DNA of 39,516 nt from Methanobacteriota archaeon (GTDB lineage Archaea; Thermoplasmatota; Thermoplasmata; Thermoplasmatales; GCA-001856825): NCBI GenBank assembly GCA_017857235.1, contig JAFMDN010000010.1, positions 1-39,516 of the forward strand, given 5' to 3'. A program made the position numbers and the translations under genes. Positions 1-7,759 of this stretch are shown here, piece after piece (within the stretch, counting starts at the first letter, position 1; each line of letters begins with the position of its first letter). The notes under the pieces were generated by a model. It did not search any database, was not told where the DNA came from, and was given only the letters and a program-made list of their open reading frames with translations.

Positions 1-172
1 TGGGGGAAATGAAGAAACTAAAAAATATGTCATCATATCTCTACGTTTTGTCATAAAACATATAGAAATTCATTTCTTTTCCATGAGTTACTTTAATATC
101 ATGGTAACAAAAAAGATTATAATTAAGGCGATCGAAAATTTTCATAAAAACTCAGAAAGTGAGGTGGGATAA

Positions 173-505
173 ATGAATGATGAAATGCATAAGAAAATTA
201 ATGAGGTAAATGAACTATTTCAGAGACTTTCAAAGGAAAGACCTGACTTGATGAAACCTTTCGGAGAATTGGTTAATCAATCCCTCAAGGATGGAAAGTT
301 GGATACTAAAACTAAAGAAATAATAATGGTCATACTGGCTTTGGCAACTGGATGTGAATGGTGCTTACCCTATCACATTGATCTTGCACTTAAATCCGGA
401 GCAACCAGAGATGAGCTGATCGAGGCTTCTTTCCTGGCTCTATTGATGACCGGAACCCCAAGCTTAATGAGGCTGATTGATTTATTAAATTATTTGAAAG
501 AGTGA
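173..505 (+). CDS. AhpD-like / carboxymuconolactone decarboxylase family protein
   Basis: This is a small single-domain protein of the AhpD/CMD family, which typically reduces peroxides or acts as a redox-active thiol protein in the cytoplasm. The family signature is visible: a CxxC pair (C61-E-W-C64) followed by H68, within a helical context (TGCEWCLPYH then LALKSGATRDELIEA). Length (110 aa) is normal for single-repeat members. The start is supported by a Shine-Dalgarno-like GAGGTG at 161-166, six bases before the ATG, so this mRNA has a leader. It ends two bases from the convergent pyrE gene. The substrate cannot be told from sequence; peroxide defence is only the family default. Confidence 0.85.
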   Translation: MNDEMHKKINEVNELFQRLSKERPDLMKPFGELVNQSLKDGKLDTKTKEIIMVILALATGCEWCLPYHIDLALKSGATRDELIEASFLALLMTGTPSLMRLIDLLNYLKE

Positions 506-507
506 AT

Positions 508-1029
508 TTAGAAACCCAATTCCTTTTTTAACTGATCCATTTCAATCAAGGGATACAATTCAACTCCAATGTTTTTTAGATTCTCCCTTGCACCTTCATT
601 TCTATCCACGACCACAATAACTCTATCCACATCTACCTTTTTTTCACGCATTAGATTGATTGCCCTTAATATGGTCCCTCCAGTTGTTGTTACATCTTCA
701 ACAAATGTAATACGGGAGATGTTGTCTATGGACCCTTCATATTCTTTACCAAGTCCATACTCCTTCTTTTCTTTTCTCACAATTATTAATTCTTTGCCAG
801 TTTCCAGTGATACTCCAACACCAAATGGGACCGCACCTAGTTCAACTGCTGCAACCTTCTCTCCGGTGACGAATTTTGCTGCCTCCTTAGATACTTTTCT
901 TAAAAATTCTGGATTCAGCAATGCGGACTTAACATCCACATAATAATTGGATTCTTTACCCGATGCCAGCTTGAAATGACCAAATTTTATGTTTCCGTGA
1001 TCCACCAAGTATTTTGCAATTTCCTGCAT
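508..1029 (-). CDS. pyrE: Orotate phosphoribosyltransferase
   Basis: It transfers phosphoribose from PRPP to orotate, giving OMP in de novo pyrimidine synthesis, in the cytoplasm. The type I PRTase PRPP-binding loop is seen at residues 109-119 (FVEDVTTTGGT), and the orotate/PRPP-contacting segment RKEKKEYG lies at 85-92. The N-terminal hood (HFKLASGKESNYYVD) is typical of PyrE. At 173 aa it is a compact archaeal-type PyrE. An AT-rich TATA-like stretch at about 1046-1056 sits 20-30 nt upstream of the ATG, and no Shine-Dalgarno is seen, which fits a leaderless transcript. No other pyrimidine gene lies nearby. Confidence 0.95.
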   Translation of the reverse strand: MQEIAKYLVDHGNIKFGHFKLASGKESNYYVDVKSALLNPEFLRKVSKEAAKFVTGEKVAAVELGAVPFGVGVSLETGKELIIVRKEKKEYGLGKEYEGSIDNISRITFVEDVTTTGGTILRAINLMREKKVDVDRVIVVVDRNEGARENLKNIGVELYPLIEMDQLKKELGF

Positions 1030-1074
1030 GGAACCACAATTTTGTCTTAAATAAATTCTTTTATGAATTGCTTA

Positions 1075-2301
1075 CTATTTTCCCCTTTTAGGCACATTCA
1101 CCTCGCGTAATTCTTTAAATATTATAGCCAAAGGAGAAATAACTAGCAATACTGACCCTATTATTAAAAGGGAATATCTTACTCCAACTATTTGTATTAT
1201 TGTCCCTGCAACCACTCCAGACATTGCAGTAGCTGATAACCCGAATGTATTGAAAGCTCCCATAATTCTTGCTATTAAATCCCGAGGAATTTTTTTCAAT
1301 AGTGTATAACTGAAAAACACATTGGTAATCCCTATTATAAATCCCCCCGCTAACACCAGTATTCCAATAAGATAGATATTTTTTAAAAAAGAGGTTATCA
1401 TGAAAACTATGGAACTAGATACCATGGTTAGAAAGATCATGAAACTAAGCTTCCCACCTATGAATTTCCCAAAGTAAGAACCAGCAGAAATCCCCCCAAT
1501 GAGCATCAGAAATACCATTGATACGAACAGAGGTGAAAGGTTTAATTTCAATTGAATTAAAGATATCAAAAGTAAAGCCATTGCACCAAAAAGGAAGTTG
1601 ACTATGAAACCTAATAAAAGCATTTCCTTCAACAATTTTTCATTCAAAATAAATCTTAATCCTTGTTTTATACTTTCATTTAACTTAGTATCAGTCACAT
1701 CAATCCTTTCCTTTTCTTTCAAAAGTATTATGGGGATAACTGCAAGAATAAATATTATGAAAATTATGTTGATGGAATTCAAATATCCAAAGGTAAGTAA
1801 CACGCCTGAAATTGAATATCCAACCGCCTCAGATAACGAATATACAGTATTGGAAAGAGAGGAACCGGTTTTATATTGTGTCTCCCCTAAGAACAATTTT
1901 GTTAACAAGGAACGCATGGAGTTAATTACATCTGATGTAAAACCTAACATGAACGATGAAAATAGTCCAAAGGCAACTATCAAGAATACATTCTGTATTA
2001 AAAACGCATATACTAAGCCTAGGAGTGATAAACTCCTAGTTAAGCCTGCTAGGATACCGATGTGCTTAACCTTCTTTTGCTTGTCTAAATATGCCCCAAC
2101 TATAAAGCTAAACAATAGAGGCAGGGATATTAAACCGTCACTTAAGCCGGAAATTAGGGGTGAACCAGTTTCTTTAAGCATGATCCATATAATTATAAGG
2201 TTGAATGCTGCAAATCCTGTTCTTGAAAGACCTGAATTTAATAAAAGTAATTTAAAATTATTCCAACCGGTTTTTTCATCATAATTTGATTCATGGGACA
2301 T
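1075..2301 (-). CDS. MFS transporter (drug/efflux-like)
   Basis: A polytopic membrane protein of 408 aa with about 12 hydrophobic helices and a central basic loop, as in the major facilitator superfamily. The loop after TM2 (GAYLDKQKKVKH) is a degenerate motif A. The overall look (NSGLSRTGFAAFNLIIIWIMLKETGSPLISG) resembles the MFS_3/EntS-like exporters, often annotated as drug or siderophore efflux. Substrate is unknown. A TATA-like TATTTATGTA on the plus strand at about 2318-2327 lies 17-26 nt upstream of the ATG, consistent with a leaderless start. It does not share a transcript with the peptidoglycan genes further right. Confidence 0.8.
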   Translation of the reverse strand: MSHESNYDEKTGWNNFKLLLLNSGLSRTGFAAFNLIIIWIMLKETGSPLISGLSDGLISLPLLFSFIVGAYLDKQKKVKHIGILAGLTRSLSLLGLVYAFLIQNVFLIVAFGLFSSFMLGFTSDVINSMRSLLTKLFLGETQYKTGSSLSNTVYSLSEAVGYSISGVLLTFGYLNSINIIFIIFILAVIPIILLKEKERIDVTDTKLNESIKQGLRFILNEKLLKEMLLLGFIVNFLFGAMALLLISLIQLKLNLSPLFVSMVFLMLIGGISAGSYFGKFIGGKLSFMIFLTMVSSSIVFMITSFLKNIYLIGILVLAGGFIIGITNVFFSYTLLKKIPRDLIARIMGAFNTFGLSATAMSGVVAGTIIQIVGVRYSLLIIGSVLLVISPLAIIFKELREVNVPKRGK

Positions 2302-2531
2302 TTTAATCCAACTATTTATGTAAAAACTCTAGAGATATCAATCTTATTATTGCCTCAGACATTAATCAAATAGATTTAGATTCTGGATTTTTTTATATGT
2401 GTAATTGGACTACTTGTTGAAATTAAATAATCCGTTATTAAAGAGACCGTCATTACCTTTCTGAATATCCGAAGCATGTAATCTATAATTGGTATTATTT
2501 ATTCTCCAAATAATTTAGCAGGTGCTTAAAA

Positions 2532-2542
2532 AATAATATATA
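2532..2542 (+). promoter_or_regulatory. TATA-like promoter element of tRNA-Asn
   Basis: The sequence AATAATATATA lies 26-36 nt upstream of the mature 5' end of the tRNA. This is the expected distance for an archaeal TATA box serving a tRNA whose transcript begins close to the mature end. Positional inference only. Confidence 0.5.
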
Positions 2543-2567
2543 GGGAATGCCTATTAGGAAATACTTT

Positions 2568-2640
2568 GCCGCCGTAGCTTAGTGGGTAGAGCACCCGGCT
2601 GTTAACCGGGAGGTCACCGGTTCGAGCCCGGTCGGCGGCG
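2568..2640 (+). tRNA. tRNA-Asn (anticodon GTT)
   Basis: A full cloverleaf can be drawn. The acceptor stem is GCCGCCG (2568-2574) pairing with CGGCGGC (2633-2639), with G2640 as discriminator. The D stem is GCTT/GAGC. The anticodon stem CCCGG/CCGGG encloses the loop CTGTTAA with GTT at 2601-2603. The T arm ACCGG-TTCGAGC-CCGGT occupies 2616-2632. There is no intron, and CCA is not encoded (CTT follows), which fits an archaeon. The GTT anticodon reads Asn codons. Confidence 0.97.
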
Positions 2641-2642
2641 CT

Positions 2643-2661
2643 TTAATTAAAAATAAAAAAA
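2643..2661 (-). terminator. Probable T-tract terminator of the MFS gene
   Basis: Read on the minus strand, a run of seven T, one A and five T begins immediately after the stop codon of the MFS gene at 2662-3933. Archaeal RNA polymerase terminates at oligo-T tracts without needing a hairpin. It would stop transcription before antisense read-through into the tRNA gene. Confidence 0.5.
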
Positions 2662-3933
2662 TTATTCGTGATCCAATCCTGCAAGACTTTTATCCTTTGT
2701 TTCAAATCCTTTGGCTTGCCATAGTATTGTAGCCAAAAGTCCTAACGCAAATATGAAAGTTGTAATAGCCATGGCCGCGTTGAATGTAAAGCTAATTATT
2801 CCTGCGGTCAATATTCCAGTAATCACACCTGCTGAAACCCATACGACCATCCTTACGATTGAAATGTAAATCCCTCTCCTGGCAGTTGAGAATAGTTCAG
2901 GCTCAAGAATTGCCCTAACCCCCCAGGTGATTTCAACGGGAATGAAAAGCATGGTTAAGATCGCCAGAAGTATAAATCCAGTTGTTTCCTTTGTAATATC
3001 GTAATAAATCCAGAGAGCTATCCAAAGCAATACCAGTAACGCGTAACTTAATACTGCGAAGGTCTTCCTGTTAATTTTTGGAACAACAAGGAGTGCTGAC
3101 ACGATACCCACAATTACCATGGTGAATCCACCAATAAGGGGGATCCAGCTCTCCATGGATGGGAAGAATGCATATCCTACACCGTAAGTTATGTAAACAA
3201 AAGCCACATCCTGAGCTATTCCTATCAATATAAGTATGAAGAATCTTAATCCTAGACCCCCAGTGGGTTTTACATTTTCTACATTTCCATCTTTAGCTTT
3301 CCACGCTTCCTCTACACTTATGTTTACTTTCTTCTTTGTGGCACTCCATGGCAGGCTTTCCTCAACTAGTAACCATGAGATAATTAATGCAATTATGGGC
3401 CCTATAAACATGAGAGCAATTGCAGTTTCATCCTGAAGCTGGGTTAATCCCAAAACTACTGGTATGAAAACTATTGCTACCCCTAGATTTCCAAAGTTTT
3501 GTGTGATTACCAAAAGAGTTCCTCTGTTTTTTGCGCTGGATTGTTCGGCCATCATTGCTAATATGGGACTTTCCAGACCAATGGCGCTTATACCTACAAG
3601 AGTAAATGACAAAAGGAGTATTGGGACACTGTGCGAGTTTATTACAAAAAGAGCAAGGCCAATTAACAATAATGCCATTGTTATCATGAAAGATGTTCTT
3701 CTTCCTGTATAATCAGCCAGTATACCGGCCATAAATGCTCCGATACCTCCTGCTATGAAGGGCAAACTATAGCCAAGGAATGCCAGATTTGATGGTATTA
3801 TTTGTAGAATTGCAACCACTGGACCAAAACTCTCGGCAACACCATAAACAAGCATTCCCATACCAAGGGCAACCATGGCTGCCCATGGTATTTTACTATT
3901 ATCCTTTTTAGAAGATTCATTAGAGTTATTCAT
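2662..3933 (-). CDS. MFS transporter next to anmK
   Basis: A 12-helix major facilitator protein (423 aa) with a clear motif A between TM2 and TM3 (DYTGRR, residues 74-79) and a hydrophilic central loop. The pattern resembles sugar or organic-acid/aromatic symporters. It lies 55 bp downstream of anmK on the same strand and ends in a T-tract. Because the next gene handles anhydro-MurNAc, import of a cell-wall sugar or muropeptide is an attractive guess, functionally like AmpG, but no AmpG-specific motif was recognised. Substrate therefore remains unassigned. The ATG lacks a Shine-Dalgarno, and a TATA-like TTAAAT lies about 28 nt upstream, so it may also have its own leaderless promoter. Confidence 0.8.
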   Translation of the reverse strand: MNNSNESSKKDNSKIPWAAMVALGMGMLVYGVAESFGPVVAILQIIPSNLAFLGYSLPFIAGGIGAFMAGILADYTGRRTSFMITMALLLIGLALFVINSHSVPILLLSFTLVGISAIGLESPILAMMAEQSSAKNRGTLLVITQNFGNLGVAIVFIPVVLGLTQLQDETAIALMFIGPIIALIISWLLVEESLPWSATKKKVNISVEEAWKAKDGNVENVKPTGGLGLRFFILILIGIAQDVAFVYITYGVGYAFFPSMESWIPLIGGFTMVIVGIVSALLVVPKINRKTFAVLSYALLVLLWIALWIYYDITKETTGFILLAILTMLFIPVEITWGVRAILEPELFSTARRGIYISIVRMVVWVSAGVITGILTAGIISFTFNAAMAITTFIFALGLLATILWQAKGFETKDKSLAGLDHE

Positions 3934-3988
3934 TTATCTTCAATTATAATCCATTCATCGATTTAATGCTTTTTAATCCTGGCTGGTA

Positions 3989-5077
3989 TTATTTTAATTG
4001 AAGAATAGATTTTTCCATGGAAGCAATAGTGATTTTACCATATGGATATGCCAATATTCCTTTATTATCTATCCCAAGTTCCATTAGCAATGATAAGTAT
4101 GCAATGATGCCAAAGGCAAGTGATTCCCTAGCATCCCATGGAACTCCTAAATTATCAGACATTATTATTTTTTTGTTAAGTAATATTTCTAACCTTTCTA
4201 TAATACCTTTATTTTTACACCCGCCTCCTGCGCATATTATTTCCATATTTTTCCAATTTCCAATAAAATTAACTATGTTTTTGTATATCGAATATGAGGT
4301 AAAATATGCCAAAGTTGCAATTATATCCTTTTTATCTGGATTTTCCCTTTTTGAATATTCTATGATTTTTTCAAAAAATTCACGACCATACCTTTCCCTA
4401 CCAGTACTCTTGGGCGGTTTCTTTGAAATGAAATTGTCCTTACTTAAAATTTTTATTAAATCCTCCAAAATCTCCCCTTTCAATGATAATTCGCCTTCGA
4501 AATCCATATCTTTTCTATAAAAAAATCTCATGGCCTGGTCCAGCAACATGTTTCCTGGACCGCTGTCAAAACCATAAGGCCTATCTCCGGTTACGGTTAT
4601 ATTTGAAATACCGCCAATGTTTAGAATTATTTTGTCCTTCCCGTATATTATGGAATCTGCAAAAGGAACTAGAGGTGCCCCTTGATTACCTGCTGCTATG
4701 TCTGAATATCGTAAATCAGTCACCACGGGAATCTTGGAACTGTAATTCAATAATGTAACATCACCAATCTGCAAAGTTATTTTCCTTGGTCCATCGTGAT
4801 AAATAGTATGACCGGAAAAAACACCCAAGTCACAACTGATGCTCTCTTTTTCATAAATATCCTTTAAGATCTTTCCCAATTCCCAATGCAATTTAGCAAT
4901 TTCTACCTTATCAACAATTCTGGATTCTGCAATGTTGAGCAGTTTCGTCTTTATTTTTTTACTATACGATTTATGGCCATTTTTGATAATATTAAACTTG
5001 AACTCTTTATCTATGTCAAAAATAACATATGAAATCCCATCAGTGGATGTCCCCGACATCGCAGAAAAAATCCTCAT
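3989..5077 (-). CDS. anmK: Anhydro-N-acetylmuramic acid kinase
   Basis: AnmK opens the 1,6-anhydro ring of anhydro-MurNAc and phosphorylates it to MurNAc-6-phosphate with ATP, in the cytoplasm. Family hallmarks are present: MSGTSTDG near the N-terminus (7-14), DLRYSDIAAGNQGAPLVP (121-138), NIGGISN (153-159) and GFDSGPGN (169-176), where D171 matches the catalytic Asp of bacterial AnmK. Length (362 aa) matches the family. Its product is the MurQ substrate, and murQ lies at 20.1-20.9 kb. It diverges from nagZ, whose product in Gram-negative recycling is anhydro-MurNAc. This substrate arises only from lytic transglycosylase action on bacterial peptidoglycan, so its presence in a wall-less archaeon points to scavenging. 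Confidence 0.95.
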   Translation of the reverse strand: MRIFSAMSGTSTDGISYVIFDIDKEFKFNIIKNGHKSYSKKIKTKLLNIAESRIVDKVEIAKLHWELGKILKDIYEKESISCDLGVFSGHTIYHDGPRKITLQIGDVTLLNYSSKIPVVTDLRYSDIAAGNQGAPLVPFADSIIYGKDKIILNIGGISNITVTGDRPYGFDSGPGNMLLDQAMRFFYRKDMDFEGELSLKGEILEDLIKILSKDNFISKKPPKSTGRERYGREFFEKIIEYSKRENPDKKDIIATLAYFTSYSIYKNIVNFIGNWKNMEIICAGGGCKNKGIIERLEILLNKKIIMSDNLGVPWDARESLAFGIIAYLSLLMELGIDNKGILAYPYGKITIASMEKSILQLK

Positions 5078-5184
5078 GCTATTAGAAAGGAGTGATGATT
5101 TATTAGATTTATCTATTTCTACTAGATTTTAGAATGCTTATCATCATATCAAAATATTGATTTCCCCGTTTCAAATTAATATAT
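5078..5184. promoter_or_regulatory. Divergent promoter region anmK/nagZ
   Basis: The 107-bp gap separates two divergent starts. Neither gene shows a convincing Shine-Dalgarno. A TATA-like AATCTAATAAATC (minus strand) precedes anmK by about 25-35 nt, and AAATATTGA (about 5151-5159) precedes nagZ by about 26-34 nt. A 7-bp inverted pair, TGATGAT at 5093-5099 and ATCATCA at 5140-5146, brackets the centre. Assignment is positional. Confidence 0.4.
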
Positions 5185-6552
5185 ATGGATTCAGGACGGT
5201 TTATGCAAATTGGAATCTACCCCAATGACATTGAAAAGTCCAAATCTCTTCTAAGGAAAATAAAGCCCGTTTCAGTAATAATAATGGGAAATGAATTTTC
5301 AAACCTTGAAGAGCTTAAACTTCTAATTAAAACAATAAATGATCTTTATACTAAAGAATTTAAAATTAAGGAACCACTTTTAGCAGTTGATCAAGAAGGG
5401 GGGAATGTAGCAAGATTAAGGGAGATAAATTATTCTCCAGGAAATTACCTCCTTGGAAAATTTGATAATCCAAAATTCACCTATTACGCTGGAATGGCTA
5501 CGGGATATGAATTAAAAAAGCTAGGATTTCATTGGAACCTTGCTCCCGTACTGGATGTCATGAACAATTCAGATAACTATATAGTTATGGAGAGGTCTTT
5601 TGGTGATAATCCTGCGAAGGTTGCACTTCACGGTTATAATTTTATACAAGGATTGCAGAAATATGGAGTATCTGCAACATCCAAACATTTTCCTGGACAC
5701 GGCTCTGTAATGGAGGATAGCCATGTGACCCTGCCCGTTGATAAAAGGTCCTGGGATTCTATACTTAATACCATGTATCCTTTTATTAAATCTATAGAAG
5801 CAGGTGTAAAAAGCATCATGATGACTCACATTGTTTTTCGGTCTTTTGATACAGACTATCCGGTATCACTATCCAAAAAGTGGCATACTTTTCTGAGGGA
5901 AGATTTGAATTTCAAAGGGGTAATAATATCAGACTCCATGGATATGAAAGCCATTAGAAATAACTACAATCCGGAGGAGATAGCAAAACTATCTTTTGCT
6001 GCTGGTGCGGATGTCATAGAATGCGTTGACCCAGATTTAGCTCTTGATATTTATGAGAGTTTAAAAAAAGATTTAAGTGATAACAGTTCAAGACTTAGAA
6101 GGATTGAGAACCTGTATATAGAAAATGCAAGCAAGATTAGGCCCCCTCCTGAGGTAATGGAGTGGATTTCTTCAAGAGCACCTACCTGGTTTAAAGAATT
6201 GAAACTTGATCCGAATTCTATTATTCAGATCTTCAACCTTTCACCTTCCAAATACATGATACCGATACTTGAAAGAATTGCTAATGATTTAAAATCCATT
6301 GGAGTGAATGTAATTCTCTCACAGGAGGAACAAACTCCAAGTCAAATTATATTTGTGGGAAAAAACCTACACATTAATGGCAATTATAAAAAAATAAATG
6401 AACTGTGTAAAGGAAAGAGGTGTGTATACCTTTCAACAGGCGTACCTGTTGATACAGGACTTCTGAATGAAGAAATAGGTTATATTAACTCAGGTGGAGA
6501 TAAATATGAAAATATTAAAGCATCGATTTATTCCATAATAGATTTTTATTGA
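5185..6552 (+). CDS. nagZ: GH3 beta-N-acetylglucosaminidase
   Basis: This GH3 enzyme removes non-reducing GlcNAc from muropeptides such as GlcNAc-(anhydro)MurNAc. The NagZ signature KHFPGHGSVMEDSH lies at 167-180, including the Asp-His catalytic dyad characteristic of GH3 NagZ. The likely nucleophile is D250 in SDSMDM, and the substrate-site DQEGG is at 69-73. There is no signal peptide, so the protein should be cytoplasmic, as in E. coli. At 455 aa it exceeds the one-domain E. coli enzyme (about 340 aa) by a tail of roughly 120 residues, which may be a shortened version of the second GH3 domain found in Bacillus NagZ. It is divergent from anmK and convergent with the BadF kinase gene. Other beta-hexosaminide substrates such as chitin fragments are possible, but the neighbours favour murein. 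Confidence 0.92.
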   Translation: MDSGRFMQIGIYPNDIEKSKSLLRKIKPVSVIIMGNEFSNLEELKLLIKTINDLYTKEFKIKEPLLAVDQEGGNVARLREINYSPGNYLLGKFDNPKFTYYAGMATGYELKKLGFHWNLAPVLDVMNNSDNYIVMERSFGDNPAKVALHGYNFIQGLQKYGVSATSKHFPGHGSVMEDSHVTLPVDKRSWDSILNTMYPFIKSIEAGVKSIMMTHIVFRSFDTDYPVSLSKKWHTFLREDLNFKGVIISDSMDMKAIRNNYNPEEIAKLSFAAGADVIECVDPDLALDIYESLKKDLSDNSSRLRRIENLYIENASKIRPPPEVMEWISSRAPTWFKELKLDPNSIIQIFNLSPSKYMIPILERIANDLKSIGVNVILSQEEQTPSQIIFVGKNLHINGNYKKINELCKGKRCVYLSTGVPVDTGLLNEEIGYINSGGDKYENIKASIYSIIDFY

Positions 6553-6625
6553 GGTCCAAATTCATCTTTATCTTCCTTTTCCATTTATGAAAATGTAAAT
6601 CAACATCGTATGCTAGGGAAAAAAT

Positions 6626-7669
6626 CTAATCCATAAATAGATACTTCCTTCTTTCATAAGCTGGTATCTCATTTATTTTTGAATTCAGCATTACCCTAAA
6701 TTTATTAATTTCCTCCATATCTATTGTATATCCACTGTTCATAAGATTCATTACTATCGACCCTATAACTGCCTCATAACCGAAAAATGGGTCCAAAATC
6801 TCAGAACTTGGAATTCTATTTTTTACATCATTGAATATCATATCTATGTACCACCTACCTGACCTGAATACCCCTCCATAACCACTTATTTTTATACCAA
6901 CTGGACGATTAAATTTATTATATGTAGAAATTATTGTAGTAACAGATTCTTTTGCTGCCTCTTTCATTATATCCAATGCAAGAGGATCATTTTTTGAGGC
7001 TAGACCTGAAACAATGGGGGCAATTGATGCAATTTCCCTTATGTCTATCTTCGTTTTATAGACCTTGTTTATTATACCCCTTTCCTCCTGGATACCATAG
7101 AAGTCCTTCAACCTGTTTGGTAGGAGACTTTCTTTGTATAAATCGTTCCCACTTCTTCCATCCCACACTTTTACAGATTCCTGCAATGCTCTCTTACCTA
7201 TAAAGAAAGCACCCCCCTCGTCATCTAAGAACCATCCCCAACCCGAAGATCTTACTTTATTTCCCTTCCATATACCGTATGATACCATACCTGTGCCTGG
7301 TGCCAGTATAATTCCTTCTCCATCTGGGAATCTACAATAAAATGCAGCCTCCCCATCATTGAAAAAATCCATTCTTTTGAACTTAAATATGCCCTTTATG
7401 TTGCTTGTGATCAATTCTGTTGATTCCCTAGAATCCTTAATTCCTGCCAGAGCAAATGTAACCAAATCTATTTTTTCTGGATCAACGTCTTTTATCACTT
7501 TAGAAACCACTGTTTTTATATTTCTTTTGAAATTGCCTATACCTATATTTCTGAAATTTGATGGTCCTCCTATGGATACCTTAAAAATTTCGTCCTCATT
7601 ATATAGTGCGGCAACAGTTTTTGTGGCACCGCCATCGACAGAGAGATAAAGCATACCTCTGTATAGCAT
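6626..7669 (-). CDS. BadF/BadG-type N-acetylmuramate/N-acetylglucosamine kinase (MurK/NagK-like)
   Basis: An ASKHA-fold sugar kinase that likely phosphorylates free MurNAc and/or GlcNAc at C6. The phosphate-1 loop DGGATKT is at 12-18, NDGEAA at 104-109, APGTGM at 123-128, and the family segment GWGWFLDDEGGAFFIG at 143-158. All are typical of eukaryotic NAGK and clostridial MurK. It supplies MurNAc-6P to MurQ and GlcNAc-6P to NagA from the products of NamZ and NagZ, complementing AnmK, which handles the anhydro sugar. Archaea lack the PTS that many bacteria use for this step. A second ATG at residue 6 is an alternative start; the first is preferred because no Shine-Dalgarno supports the second. 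Specificity for MurNAc versus GlcNAc is inferred from context. Confidence 0.85.
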   Translation of the reverse strand: MLYRGMLYLSVDGGATKTVAALYNEDEIFKVSIGGPSNFRNIGIGNFKRNIKTVVSKVIKDVDPEKIDLVTFALAGIKDSRESTELITSNIKGIFKFKRMDFFNDGEAAFYCRFPDGEGIILAPGTGMVSYGIWKGNKVRSSGWGWFLDDEGGAFFIGKRALQESVKVWDGRSGNDLYKESLLPNRLKDFYGIQEERGIINKVYKTKIDIREIASIAPIVSGLASKNDPLALDIMKEAAKESVTTIISTYNKFNRPVGIKISGYGGVFRSGRWYIDMIFNDVKNRIPSSEILDPFFGYEAVIGSIVMNLMNSGYTIDMEEINKFRVMLNSKINEIPAYERRKYLFMD

Positions 7670-7699
7670 GCGCCTTAAATTATTATTCTGATTTAAGTT

Positions 7700-7755
7700 G
7701 AAAATAATAAATAAATTATTAATTAAAAATAAATAAAAAAATAAAGAATAAGGAA
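7700..7755 (-). terminator. T-rich terminator region after the binding-protein gene
   Basis: On the minus strand, directly after the substrate-binding-protein stop codon, there are T-runs (seven T, then four T, then five T) in a strongly T-rich stretch. This suits archaeal oligo-T termination and separates the highly structured SBP transcript from the kinase gene downstream. Confidence 0.5.
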
Positions 7756-7759
7756 TAGA

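Noticed and set aside
1598-2284. 228-codon ORF opposite the MFS gene
   Set aside because: It runs antisense through a clear MFS transporter frame, has no recognisable domain and no promoter or ribosome-binding site.
4017-4520. 167-codon ORF opposite anmK
   Set aside because: It is an antisense shadow of a well-supported AnmK frame with conserved motifs.
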